From UBA8401 sp041665525 (GTDB lineage: Bacteria > Bacteroidota > Ignavibacteria > UBA10030 > UBA8401): 64,000 bases of DNA. The stretch spans positions 65,439-129,438 of the forward strand of contig JBAYIS010000008.1 of the NCBI GenBank assembly GCA_041665525.1. The letters run 5' to 3'. Of this stretch, positions 35,055-43,581 are shown one piece after another. The notes below the pieces were generated by a model. The model did no database searches and had not been told where the DNA came from. It saw only the letters and a program-made list of their open reading frames with translations. The first letter of the stretch is position 1, and each line of letters begins with the position of its first letter. The translations under genes and the position numbers were made by a program.

Positions 35055-35536
35055 TGAGCATCGATTCCCTCACTACATTGCTTCGTGAATCCCAACACGA
35101 AGTGCACCGCCATCAATATACGCACGCACTAAAGATTATCCGCGATGCGAAGATTATTGATTTGCACAACCTGTACATTTCCGCGCTGGAACAATTCGTC
35201 GCAACGCTGCCGTATCCATCCTCTTCGGAATTCACGGAAGAGCGTACGATGGAGAATGAACATGTATTGTCATTATTAATCGACCGTGCAATTAATGACC
35301 GCGAACGCCGAGCAACTAAACGGGCTGAAGGATTGGTGATGCCGGACGAAAATACCCTGGCACTAGAGAAGATTAAGAACCAATATTTTCAGAGAACAGA
35401 TCAGTTTATTGATGCGAAAGAGTTCGGCAGGGCTTTGGAAGAAGTTCAGCGGATCTATTTTTTCGATCCGTTGAACATTGTGGCGAAAGAATACGAGCAA
35501 AAGATCGGTCAGCTCGCAGAACTGCATAAAAAATAG
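35054..35536 (+). CDS. helical-repeat protein C (2 repeats), short paralogue
   Basis: 160 aa. It has the shared N-terminal unit and head (YTHALKIIRDAKIIDLHNLYISALEQFVATL), then one more unit (QYFQRTDQFIDAKEFGRALE ending FFDPLNIVAKEYEQKI), and stops. It looks like proteins A and B reduced to the head plus a single repeat, with no long charged spacers. Start and stop overlap with gene B (TGATG) indicate translational coupling, so it is probably made in step with protein B, perhaps as a cap or subunit of the same assembly. It is convergent with the secreted protein gene at 35546, only 9 bp away. Confidence 0.72.
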   Translation: MSIDSLTTLLRESQHEVHRHQYTHALKIIRDAKIIDLHNLYISALEQFVATLPYPSSSEFTEERTMENEHVLSLLIDRAINDRERRATKRAEGLVMPDENTLALEKIKNQYFQRTDQFIDAKEFGRALEEVQRIYFFDPLNIVAKEYEQKIGQLAELHKK

Positions 35537-35545
35537 TTTCCCCGC

Positions 35546-36100
35546 TTATTTTGCAATTGAAACGAGCCGGGCAAGCGTCCGAATAGTCTTGGGATCGATC
35601 GTGAAGGATTTCACATCGATTTTATTATTTTTATTGTCCCGATAGTACAACAATCCCCGCACAGACCGGGCACTCATCATATCTTCTACCATCTGTTTAT
35701 TCCCGACCACAACGAATTTAAGGACATGCCGCGCGTCGCGTTCATTCCGGAAGCCCGTTTTTTGGACCTTCAACTCATTCGTCGGCTTTCCGTCGATAAT
35801 AAACTGCATGTGGGTATTAGCGGGAAGCTGAGGTTTTAATGCGGCATTGAATTTTCCGATCTCTTCGAATCGGAAAGCGTACAGCGGATCGCGCCCGGAA
35901 CGGATTTCAAAATCGGGATTGAACACCAGTTCGTACCCGAGCAATCCGGCCGTCGAGAGATTGTGTTGTACGGTTAGGGGTGTGGAGAAAGACATCCAGC
36001 GGTTTGGACCGTGTTCCTGGATCGCATGGATATCATCGTCCTGCGAAATACCGAGTGACACAAATGTCAATAAAACAAAAAGGAATTTTCCGTATGTCAT
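35546..36100 (-). CDS. predicted secreted protein, unknown function
   Basis: About 184 aa. The N-terminus YGKFLFVLLTFVSLGISQDD is a signal peptide with a likely cleavage near Ser-Gln. The mature part is ~165 aa, mixed alpha/beta, with RWMSFSTPLTVQHN, FIIDGKPTNELKVQ and LLYYRDNKNNKIDVKSF; no cysteine or enzyme motif is seen. I chose the ATG at 36100 because GGGAGA lies seven bases before it; the frame extends seven codons further. I do not recognise the family. It is divergent from the PP2C phosphatase gene. Confidence 0.7.
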   Translation of the reverse strand: MTYGKFLFVLLTFVSLGISQDDDIHAIQEHGPNRWMSFSTPLTVQHNLSTAGLLGYELVFNPDFEIRSGRDPLYAFRFEEIGKFNAALKPQLPANTHMQFIIDGKPTNELKVQKTGFRNERDARHVLKFVVVGNKQMVEDMMSARSVRGLLYYRDNKNNKIDVKSFTIDPKTIRTLARLVSIAK

Positions 36101-36261
36101 TGTTGTATCTCCCTGATCCATCGTGATTTCTTACCAAAAATACAGATTTTACTGTAGATTGTAAAGACATCGGGGGATTTTTTCTTTCCTTCTTAACCGT
36201 TAGTTTTCGTAACTTACCAATATTACGGACGTAAGATGGGAGGCATTCCATCTTTCTATTC

Positions 36262-39051
36262 ATGAATCTTCACTCTCCAAAACATCACCTGTACCGCATT
36301 ACTGCGGTCGTACTTTTTCTCGTTCTGTTGACGCAGGCGTTGGTCACATTCTATGCTTTTTTCAGCACGCCGACGGATGAGAACTGGTTCCGTGATGCTC
36401 CTTCACGCTTCATGGCCGTGCAAAGTGTCCACGGCGAACTCATTAGCAAGCGCCCCGCTCTCGGCAACAGGCCTTCGTCCATGATTACCGATTACGATTC
36501 CATTATGATCGGCGATTTGATCATATCGATTAATAACGGCGCAGTGAAGACAATGAAGGATGTGTTCGAGTCGCTCGAAAAGAGTCCCCAGGAAGAGATC
36601 CGCATCGAAGTGCTGCGTCCAACCTGGAATTATTTGCTTACGTTCAAAGTACGCCGTGAATTGCTGACCCACGAAGTATTTGTGCTGCTGCCAAACTATG
36701 TTTTCGTCACCGATGTATTTGCCGGCGGAGCGTCGGAACGGGGCGGGATGAAGATTGGCGACTTGATTCTGCGAATCAATGAAAAGGAATTTAACACGGC
36801 GAATGAAGCAGACCGTATTCTGCGCCTGGGACAGATTGGCAAATCATTGAAGTACGAGATACTCCGCAACAATCAATTTGTAGAGTTGAACATTGTACTG
36901 GCGAAGTTTGGAATTCCAATTTCACTGCTGGGATTCACCTTGTGCGGTATCGTGTGGATGTTTACCGGTATTTTCATTTCTGCTTCACGCCCAAAACTGT
37001 TGGCAGCCCGGCTGGTGGGATTCGCATTCATACTGATAGGCTTCTTCATAGCCATTCTTGTCGTGCGGAGGGATTTCTTTATTACGCCGGAAGTGGTCGT
37101 TCGTCAGATAATGCTCGGCGTTTCGTACGTTTTGGGAACAGCGTTCCTCTTCCATTCGATGCACTATTTCCCGCTGGAGCGGAACGATCTGAACGAAAAA
37201 CGGTGGATTGCACGAGGATACTATATTGCTTCTGCGCTTTCGGGTATTCTGATAACAGTGCTGAACTCGCCGATTCCGCTTGCGATAATTATAGTGTACG
37301 GCGTTTTCATTATGGTGAAATACCGTAAAAATGCTTCGCCGGAATACAAGAGATTCAACAGCATCCTCCGTTGGACAGGGATGTTTACCGGTGCAGCATC
37401 GGTTTTGACCGTGGTGCTGTTCTACGATTCATTCCAGTCAGTAGGGATCGGAATACTCAGTATTATCCTGACGGCGACACCGCTCGCTTACCTCTATACC
37501 ATAGGCAGGTACCGGCTGCTGGATATGAAGTTTCGCGTTCGGCGGAACACTCAATACAGTATTGCAACATTTGTTTGGGGTGCTGCGATTATCTACGGTT
37601 TGGTATGGGGCTTCTTTCAATTACCAATGCTCGATCTTCCGAAGACGAACATCGTTTTCACCGGCACCGCCATAGAGATTAATGATGCTCCCGAACTTGC
37701 ATCGCAGCGCGGCACATCCGAACGGGTGATGCTGATGGGCCTGGCCATTGTGCTTGCCTTTGTGGTGTTGCGTGTAAGGAAATATGGACAGCAATTCATT
37801 GACAAAAAATATTTTCGCCAGCAATACGATTACCGACGCGCTTCGTATGAACTCGGTGAAGTGCTGGCGACGATGCTGAATGCTGAGGACCTGGCCCGGG
37901 GATTGGTCCAGAAGTTGAGCGAACTGATGAAACTGAAGCGAGTGGGTGTTCTCTTCTTCCGCGATGAGTTGAACTGTTCCTGTCTCTCAGCCCACGGATT
38001 TGACGGCAATGTTTGGGGAAAATTCTGCATATCGCACGAACAGGAATTGATCGAAAGTATCAAACAGTTTGCCAACGAGTTCCGCATCGATTATTTGCCG
38101 GCAGTGCTGAAGGACGAATTCTTCCGGGAAGGATTCCATCACGGCATCCCGATCCGTTCTAAAGAAAAACTGATCGGTGTTCTACTCGTGGGTGAAAAAC
38201 AATCTGAAACGGCGTTCCAACAGGAAGATCTGGCATTCCTTGCCACAACCGCAAAACAGGCATCGGTTGCCATCGAGAATGCATTCCTTTACGAAGAACT
38301 TGCAGAAAAAGAGCGGATGAAGCATGAACTGCAGATTGCACGAAAGATCCAACTGGATTCGCTGCCGCAGACGACACCGTCCATGAATGGACTGGAGATT
38401 TCGGGTACATCGATACCGGCAATGGAGGTCGGCGGAGATTTCTTCGATTACCTTTCCAACGGAAATGGAAAGATCACGGTGGTTATCGGGGATGTGAGCG
38501 GAAAAGGGACATCGGCTGCGCTCTATATGTCGAAAGTACAGGGAATCCTCCGGTCACTGCACGGTTTCGAACTTTCCCCGAAGGACCTGTTTCACCGTGC
38601 CAATAAACTATTATGCCAGGACCTTGAGAAACGTTCGTTTGTAACTGTTTTAGGAGCAGAATTTAATACAGAAAAACGGACGATTATTGTATCTCGTGCC
38701 GGACATTTGCCACTGTGGCATTTTGATTCGACATCAAATACCGTAAAAAAAGTTTTGCCGCGGGGATTGGGACTCGGGTTGAACGATGCATCCATCTTTA
38801 CAGCTGAGATGGAAGAAAGGGGATTGGAGTATCACATTGGCGATATCTTCCTTTTTGCGACGGACGGTGTTACAGAAGCCCACAATTCGCTGGGCGATTT
38901 CGGCGAGGAACGGTTATTGAAAATTCTTGAGTTACACAATACTGCATCGGCCAAGGAGATACAAGCAGAATTGCTAAAAGAACTTTCCGCGTTCGTGGGG
39001 GAACGGGAGCAACACGACGATCAAACAATAGTTATTGTCAAAGCAGTGTGA
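36262..39051 (+). CDS. PDZ-PDZ-transmembrane-GAF-SpoIIE (PP2C) phosphatase
   Basis: 929 aa. A signal-anchor helix (~13-35) is followed by two PDZ-like domains (SIMIGDLIISINNGAVKTMK near 80-100; ASERGGMKIGDLILRINEKE near 155-175) outside the membrane. Then come about six to eight membrane helices (~215-510), a GAF domain (~550-680), and a RsbU/SpoIIE-type PP2C domain (~690-929) with AMEVGGDFFDY, VIGDVSGKGTSAAL, FATDGVTEA and DDQTIVIV. The PP2C metal-binding Asp residues are present. Such phosphatases usually dephosphorylate anti-anti-sigma factors; no STAS or RsbW gene is nearby. The PDZ domains suggest sensing of peptide or protein C-termini in the periplasm. Confidence 0.88.
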   Translation: MNLHSPKHHLYRITAVVLFLVLLTQALVTFYAFFSTPTDENWFRDAPSRFMAVQSVHGELISKRPALGNRPSSMITDYDSIMIGDLIISINNGAVKTMKDVFESLEKSPQEEIRIEVLRPTWNYLLTFKVRRELLTHEVFVLLPNYVFVTDVFAGGASERGGMKIGDLILRINEKEFNTANEADRILRLGQIGKSLKYEILRNNQFVELNIVLAKFGIPISLLGFTLCGIVWMFTGIFISASRPKLLAARLVGFAFILIGFFIAILVVRRDFFITPEVVVRQIMLGVSYVLGTAFLFHSMHYFPLERNDLNEKRWIARGYYIASALSGILITVLNSPIPLAIIIVYGVFIMVKYRKNASPEYKRFNSILRWTGMFTGAASVLTVVLFYDSFQSVGIGILSIILTATPLAYLYTIGRYRLLDMKFRVRRNTQYSIATFVWGAAIIYGLVWGFFQLPMLDLPKTNIVFTGTAIEINDAPELASQRGTSERVMLMGLAIVLAFVVLRVRKYGQQFIDKKYFRQQYDYRRASYELGEVLATMLNAEDLARGLVQKLSELMKLKRVGVLFFRDELNCSCLSAHGFDGNVWGKFCISHEQELIESIKQFANEFRIDYLPAVLKDEFFREGFHHGIPIRSKEKLIGVLLVGEKQSETAFQQEDLAFLATTAKQASVAIENAFLYEELAEKERMKHELQIARKIQLDSLPQTTPSMNGLEISGTSIPAMEVGGDFFDYLSNGNGKITVVIGDVSGKGTSAALYMSKVQGILRSLHGFELSPKDLFHRANKLLCQDLEKRSFVTVLGAEFNTEKRTIIVSRAGHLPLWHFDSTSNTVKKVLPRGLGLGLNDASIFTAEMEERGLEYHIGDIFLFATDGVTEAHNSLGDFGEERLLKILELHNTASAKEIQAELLKELSAFVGEREQHDDQTIVIVKAV

Positions 39052-39275
39052 TGTTGTAACACCATTGATTCTATCGTCCCGCACACATTCCTGAATTGCT
39101 CTTTCCCGCACACAGATCGGCGGCATAAGTATCTCTTTCCGGTGAAATTTACTGCTGCCTACGATTGCCAACAAAAATATCTACTGTTGATAATTTTCAC
39201 TTTCACGGTGAAACCGGCGAACAATTATAAAATGTTCAACACATTAACGGAGCAGAATTTATTGACTGATATGAC

Positions 39276-40904
39276 ATGAAAACAATATTGATTATTGATG
39301 ATGACGAAGGTCTTCGCCTTACACTCTCAAACAGTTTGAAGGGGGAAGGATTTGAATGTCTGTCCGCCGGGAGCGGAATCGAAGGGATTGAGCTGGCGCA
39401 ACGACACAGACCCGATCTTGTCTTATGCGACATTTATATGGACACAATGAATGGATTTGAAACTTTGAATATGTTCCGTAATCATGAGAATTTATTGCCA
39501 ATCCCATTTATCTTTTTGTCGGGACACAATGAATCCAATATGATACGTCAGAGCATGGAACTCGGCGCTGATGATTTTCTGTCCAAACCGGTAAATACCA
39601 AAGAAGTGACTGCTGCGATTAATGCACGATTGCAGAGGGTAGAAATCCTGTCCCGGCAAGGAGAACAATCTGCTGAAATAATGCGAAAAAGGTTGGAGGA
39701 ATTGAAAACACTTGCAGAATTGACGCGACAGATAAATGCCGGGGTACTTCTGGAGGATATTTGTGAACAAGTGTACACGGCATTCCGGTCATTCATTCCA
39801 TTCAACCGGATTGGCGTGGCTATTATCGACGAACACGATGATTCCCTTGTTGCTCGTTGGGCAAAGACCGATGCTGTCCACATTTCCATCCTTAAAGGAT
39901 ATCGGCAGCCGTTGAAAGGAAGCAGCCTCGAACGGATCTTCGTTACGAAACAACCGAGGATCATTAATGATCTTGAGGAATATTTACGCTCCAAGCCTGA
40001 TTCACAATCCACCAAAGACATATTGAGCGAAGGAATCCGGTCGAGTCTTACCTGTCCGTTGATTGCGCTGGGGAAGAATATCGGATTTATTTTTTTCTCC
40101 AGCCGCGAAAAAAATACTTACAAATACGAACATGTTGAGATGTATACACAATTAGCGGGACAACTTGCGGTAGTTCTGGAAAAAGCCCGACTTTATGAAC
40201 AATTGATCGAATTGAATAATACCAAGAACCGATTTATTGGGATCGCCGCACACGATCTGCGGAATCCGCTTGGTGCGATCATCGGTTTCAGTTCTCTCAT
40301 GAAGGAAGAACCCGCAATTCAGTCTTCACCGGATCTTCAAGAATATGTTATGAATATCGAAATGGCCGGAACTTCAGCGTTGGGATTGATCAACGATCTC
40401 CTGGATTATTCGGCAATTGAAAGCGGTCAGTTGATGATCTCGAAAAGCGCCGTGAATGTGCAGGAATTTATTCAAGCGGCAGTAAAGATACATCAAATGT
40501 TCGCCCGGCCGAAAAATATTACAATCGAATCATATATCGATAAACGGCTTCCCGAGGTAATTATTTTTGACCGGCAGCGCATCAAACAAGTGATCGATAA
40601 TTTTCTCGGCAACGCAATTAAGTATTCTCATCAAAATACTCTTATCCTCGTCAAATTCCTGAGGCAGCAAAACACTCTGCGCTGCGAAGTTATCGATCAG
40701 GGCCAAGGGATCCCTGCCCAGGAATTAAAAACCCTCTTTAAGGAATATTCCAGGACTTCCGTACGTCCTACCGGCGGCGAGAAAAGCACTGGATTGGGTT
40801 TGGCGATTGCACACAAGATCATTAAAGAACATTCCGGAGAAGTTGGGGCGGACAGTATTGTCGGCAAGGGAAGCACGTTCTATTTTTCCATCCCTCTGGA
40901 ATAA
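39276..40904 (+). CDS. REC-GAF-histidine kinase
   Basis: 542 aa, cytoplasmic. The receiver domain (~1-120) has ILIIDDDEG, phospho-Asp in LVLCDIYMD, FLSGHN and the Lys in FLSKPV. A GAF domain (~165-310) includes RIGVAIIDEH and SRLTCPLIALG-like segments. HisKA has the H-box FIGIAAHDLRNPLGAIIGFS, and HATPase_c shows FLGNAIKYS, DQGQGIP and TGLGLAI. All catalytic motifs are intact. The N-terminal receiver probably makes it a phosphorelay member controlled by another kinase. It stands alone between the PP2C phosphatase and a strong terminator. Confidence 0.9.
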   Translation: MKTILIIDDDEGLRLTLSNSLKGEGFECLSAGSGIEGIELAQRHRPDLVLCDIYMDTMNGFETLNMFRNHENLLPIPFIFLSGHNESNMIRQSMELGADDFLSKPVNTKEVTAAINARLQRVEILSRQGEQSAEIMRKRLEELKTLAELTRQINAGVLLEDICEQVYTAFRSFIPFNRIGVAIIDEHDDSLVARWAKTDAVHISILKGYRQPLKGSSLERIFVTKQPRIINDLEEYLRSKPDSQSTKDILSEGIRSSLTCPLIALGKNIGFIFFSSREKNTYKYEHVEMYTQLAGQLAVVLEKARLYEQLIELNNTKNRFIGIAAHDLRNPLGAIIGFSSLMKEEPAIQSSPDLQEYVMNIEMAGTSALGLINDLLDYSAIESGQLMISKSAVNVQEFIQAAVKIHQMFARPKNITIESYIDKRLPEVIIFDRQRIKQVIDNFLGNAIKYSHQNTLILVKFLRQQNTLRCEVIDQGQGIPAQELKTLFKEYSRTSVRPTGGEKSTGLGLAIAHKIIKEHSGEVGADSIVGKGSTFYFSIPLE

Positions 40905-40949
40905 TACCCGATAAGACTCTTGCATCGAGTGTGCAGGTACTCATAAAAA

Positions 40950-40980
40950 AACCACGATATCGAGAAAATATCGTGGTTTT
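40950..40980 (+). terminator. bidirectional intrinsic terminator
   Basis: AAACCACGATAT (40950-40961) pairs with ATATCGTGGTTT (40969-40980) in a perfect 12-bp stem with a 7-nt loop. A-run on the left and T-run on the right suit termination of both the kinase gene (plus) and the tRNA gene (minus). Confidence 0.9.
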
Positions 40981-40999
40981 CAATTTCCAATTATCTTTG

Positions 41000-41071
41000 T
41001 AGCGCTAACGGGAATCGAACCCGTGTTTAAGCCTTGAGAGGGCTCCGTCCTAGCCGCTAGACGATAGCGCC
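41000..41071 (-). tRNA. tRNA-Glu (anticodon CTC)
   Basis: On the minus strand a 72-nt cloverleaf begins GGCGCTATCGTCTAGCGG. The anticodon arm GAGCC-CTCTCAA-GGCTT gives anticodon CTC, the T arm is ACGGGTTCGATTCCCGT, and the acceptor arm closes with a G1-T72 wobble and discriminator A. The CCA end is not encoded. The D-loop sequence is like other Glu tRNAs. Confidence 0.95.
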
Positions 41072-41292
41072 GTGTAAACGACATGTACCTGCCGAAAGAA
41101 AGTCAGTCATACCTTTCGTGTGATATAATTTACGAAATCAATGCATTGAGTGCAATGGGTAATCATTCTGAGACGCACTCATGATTTTAAAAGCAAAAAC
41201 GGTTTTCAAAGCTGAAATCAGCTATCTTCTCGACTATTGATTTACTCTTTAATTCATGTTCTTCAGGATTCCAAAAATTGAGGATGAATAAC

Positions 41293-41326
41293 AAAAAGCC
41301 ATGGCGAGTGTGTGCCATGGCTTTTT
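41293..41326 (-). terminator. intrinsic terminator after the lipoprotein gene
   Basis: AAAAAGCCATGGC (41293-41305) pairs with GCCATGGCTTTTT (41314-41326) as a perfect 13-bp stem with an 8-nt loop, 25 bp past the lipoprotein stop codon. It is symmetric and could stop transcription both ways. Confidence 0.88.
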
Positions 41327-41350
41327 AGTAATAAAACACTTCCATCCGGT

Positions 41351-42157
41351 TTACGGCAGGTTTAGATCGAACATGCCGGTGATTGCCTTGGTATTTTGAG
41401 GATTAAATTGTTCTTGTATAAATACAGAAAAACTCCCCTGTGTGTTTTTTCCCGTGATAGTGCCGATGCCGACAAATCCTGAAACACTGGTATAATATTT
41501 TGAACCATATTCAAGCCACAATCCTGTTGTGTCGCCGTCAATCGCGTGAGAACCGACCGTTCGAATCGTGAAAAATTCTAAATAAGGAACAGATGAATGT
41601 GTTGCCGAAATTTCGATGTTGTCTCCGTTCATAGTGACGGAAATGTCGGTGAAATTGTATGTCTGTCCGTCGATCGATAATGAAAGTGTATTTTCCGAAA
41701 CGGTTGATCCGTCCGACACGACTGCGCCAATGGTCTTTTTAATAAAGTAGAAAACTCGGTTCACAGCCTGACCGTTCGTAGAATCGAGATTGATACGCAA
41801 ATTTGCTCCGCCGTTACTCAATGTGTAGCGTCCTTTTCCAATGTATGTCACCGTTGCATTGTTCTCAAGATATTTTTCTTCGGTTTCCAAAATGCCTTCG
41901 GCCGCTTTGGTTACTTTCCCGCTGATATAGTCTTGTTCGCTGGCGTATGCAAGTTTACCCTGGGTATTCACCATGAGATGACGAATAGTCCCATCCGTCG
42001 CAATCTCAACACCGTCGTGATTGGTGGAATCATACCATGCTCCAATCAGCAGAGGGTCTATCGAACCCGCTGCAACTGCAGGATTGGTCGTTTCATCGCA
42101 ACCTTGCAACACAAGCGATATACAGAACAATACAAGAAACGAATAAAATGTTTTCAT
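41351..42157 (-). CDS. predicted lipoprotein, unknown function
   Basis: 268 aa. The signal peptide ends in the lipobox LVLQGC (Cys at residue 20), so it should be lipidated and placed in the inner or outer membrane. The mature protein starts with a Thr/Ala-rich linker and then PLLIGAWYDSTNHDGVEIAT, a lipocalin-like 'GxWy' opening. It is mostly beta, in two apparent halves: IGKGRYTLSNGGANLRI in the first, and GKNTQGSFSVFIQEQFNPQN in the second. I do not recognise a named family. AAGGA seven bases before the ATG supports the start. A monocistronic unit with its own terminator. Confidence 0.78.
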   Translation of the reverse strand: MKTFYSFLVLFCISLVLQGCDETTNPAVAAGSIDPLLIGAWYDSTNHDGVEIATDGTIRHLMVNTQGKLAYASEQDYISGKVTKAAEGILETEEKYLENNATVTYIGKGRYTLSNGGANLRINLDSTNGQAVNRVFYFIKKTIGAVVSDGSTVSENTLSLSIDGQTYNFTDISVTMNGDNIEISATHSSVPYLEFFTIRTVGSHAIDGDTTGLWLEYGSKYYTSVSGFVGIGTITGKNTQGSFSVFIQEQFNPQNTKAITGMFDLNLP

Positions 42158-42509
42158 ATGCAGTCCTTTTTAATATTGGTGGTCAGTGAAGTGCGGAAGA
42201 GAAGAATCACTTTCAATTAAGTAGACTATAATCTTTGTATGGTTAACTGCTTTCAAGGATTCTTATTAGTAAGAAAAATACAGCAAAAATCACGCCGGTA
42301 AAAAGAATCAAAAAACCGCGGGATTGAAGGATCACGGTCGCAACAATTCAAATCCCGGTGAAGCGAAAAGCAAAATTGAGAATAGGTCCATGAAGAAATT
42401 TCCGGCATGGGATTGCGATAAAAAAGTCTGTTTATGTGGAAGTATTCAACATCAGCATCGAACATTCGTGCTCAATTCCAAATATTCATTGTACTTACAG
42501 AAAAAATGT
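42158..42509. other. 352-bp intergenic region
   Basis: Divergent spacer between the lipoprotein gene and the nucleotidyltransferase-like gene. The reading frame of the downstream gene stays open through its right part (from 42324), but that translation has no protein-like character. No RNA element or repeat recognised. Confidence 0.4.
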
Positions 42510-43514
42510 ATGATCGAGCAGAAGTGCGGTGAACTTTCAGCATTCATTGCGAAACAGAAAGAAATAAATTATCTTTACTATATCAATAAATCTGCAAGGA
42601 GAATACCGCTGCATACAAAACTTAACGATGAGATCATAAAGACTGTCGCCTATTTCGATATTTTTGAATATCCGCTTACTGCTGAGCAGATACATACGTT
42701 CTTGCCGCGAAGCGCCGACTCGCCTTCGGTCGTGATCGAATGCGCCGATCGTCTGGTCAGCGAGGGAGCATTGTCCAAAGCAGATGGTTATTATTTCCTG
42801 CCGTCGGTGAAAGAGAATTATGTCGCGCAGCGTCTTTCCGGAGAACTGCGTGCGAAAAAATTGATTTCGGTCGCCAGGACGGTCTCTTCGTTCATCAAGC
42901 TCGTTCCGTTCACGCGGGCAGTGTTTATCACTGGTTCTCTCTCAAAAAATATTGCTGACGATTCGAGCGATATAGACTTTATGATCGTCACCGCCCGCGA
43001 CCGGCTGTGGATATGCAAAACGATTTTGACCGTTTTCAGAAAACTATTTTTGTTTGGCAATTCAAAATATTTCTGTACCAATTATTATGTAACGGAGAAC
43101 GGATATTCTCAGCATCATCGCAATCTCTATACCGCCATCGAAGTGGTGACGACAAAAGTTTTGTGGAACGAGCCGGCGTTTAAGCAGTTCCAAGCGGAAA
43201 ACAAATGGACCGGTGAGTTTTTACCGAATGCTTCCATACATCCGCAACAGAATCTACTGATCTCCCATTCCCGGTCATGGCTGCAAAAAGGATTGGAAAA
43301 CGGAATGCGTCTTTTGCCGCTGGGATGGCTGAATCGAAAACTTATGGAGATCCACAAGGAGCACTGGGAGGGCATCTTCCAATCGGCGGGACGGGAAAAT
43401 CAAAATGCGTTGTTTATCATAACACCGGATATTTCTTCTTGTTGGCCCAATGACCGGCAGAAACCCATCCTTTCACAGTTTCTTCAAAAATTATCATTTT
43501 TAGGATTACAGTAA
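42510..43514 (+). CDS. winged-helix plus nucleotidyltransferase-fold protein
   Basis: About 300-335 aa. After a short N-terminal winged-helix-like part (AYFDIFEYPLTAEQIHTFLP...LVSEGAL), the core has FITGSLSKNIADDSSDIDFM, the GS-x(9)-D-x-D pattern of the polymerase-beta nucleotidyltransferase fold. The two catalytic Asp are present. The rest is helical and unassigned. The start is uncertain: ATG 42510 has no ribosome site, while AAGGAG at 42596 is placed seven bases before a CTG at 42609, just before the conserved part. The next two genes encode an SDR and, on the other strand, a methyltransferase, suggesting modification of a small molecule or glycan. The substrate is unknown. Confidence 0.7.
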   Translation: MIEQKCGELSAFIAKQKEINYLYYINKSARRIPLHTKLNDEIIKTVAYFDIFEYPLTAEQIHTFLPRSADSPSVVIECADRLVSEGALSKADGYYFLPSVKENYVAQRLSGELRAKKLISVARTVSSFIKLVPFTRAVFITGSLSKNIADDSSDIDFMIVTARDRLWICKTILTVFRKLFLFGNSKYFCTNYYVTENGYSQHHRNLYTAIEVVTTKVLWNEPAFKQFQAENKWTGEFLPNASIHPQQNLLISHSRSWLQKGLENGMRLLPLGWLNRKLMEIHKEHWEGIFQSAGRENQNALFIITPDISSCWPNDRQKPILSQFLQKLSFLGLQ

Positions 43515-43581
43515 CATTGTTGCTCTTTCTTCAGAAAACTGCATTCCCATTTCTTCCGAAAAGTATCCACCTGCATAAGGA

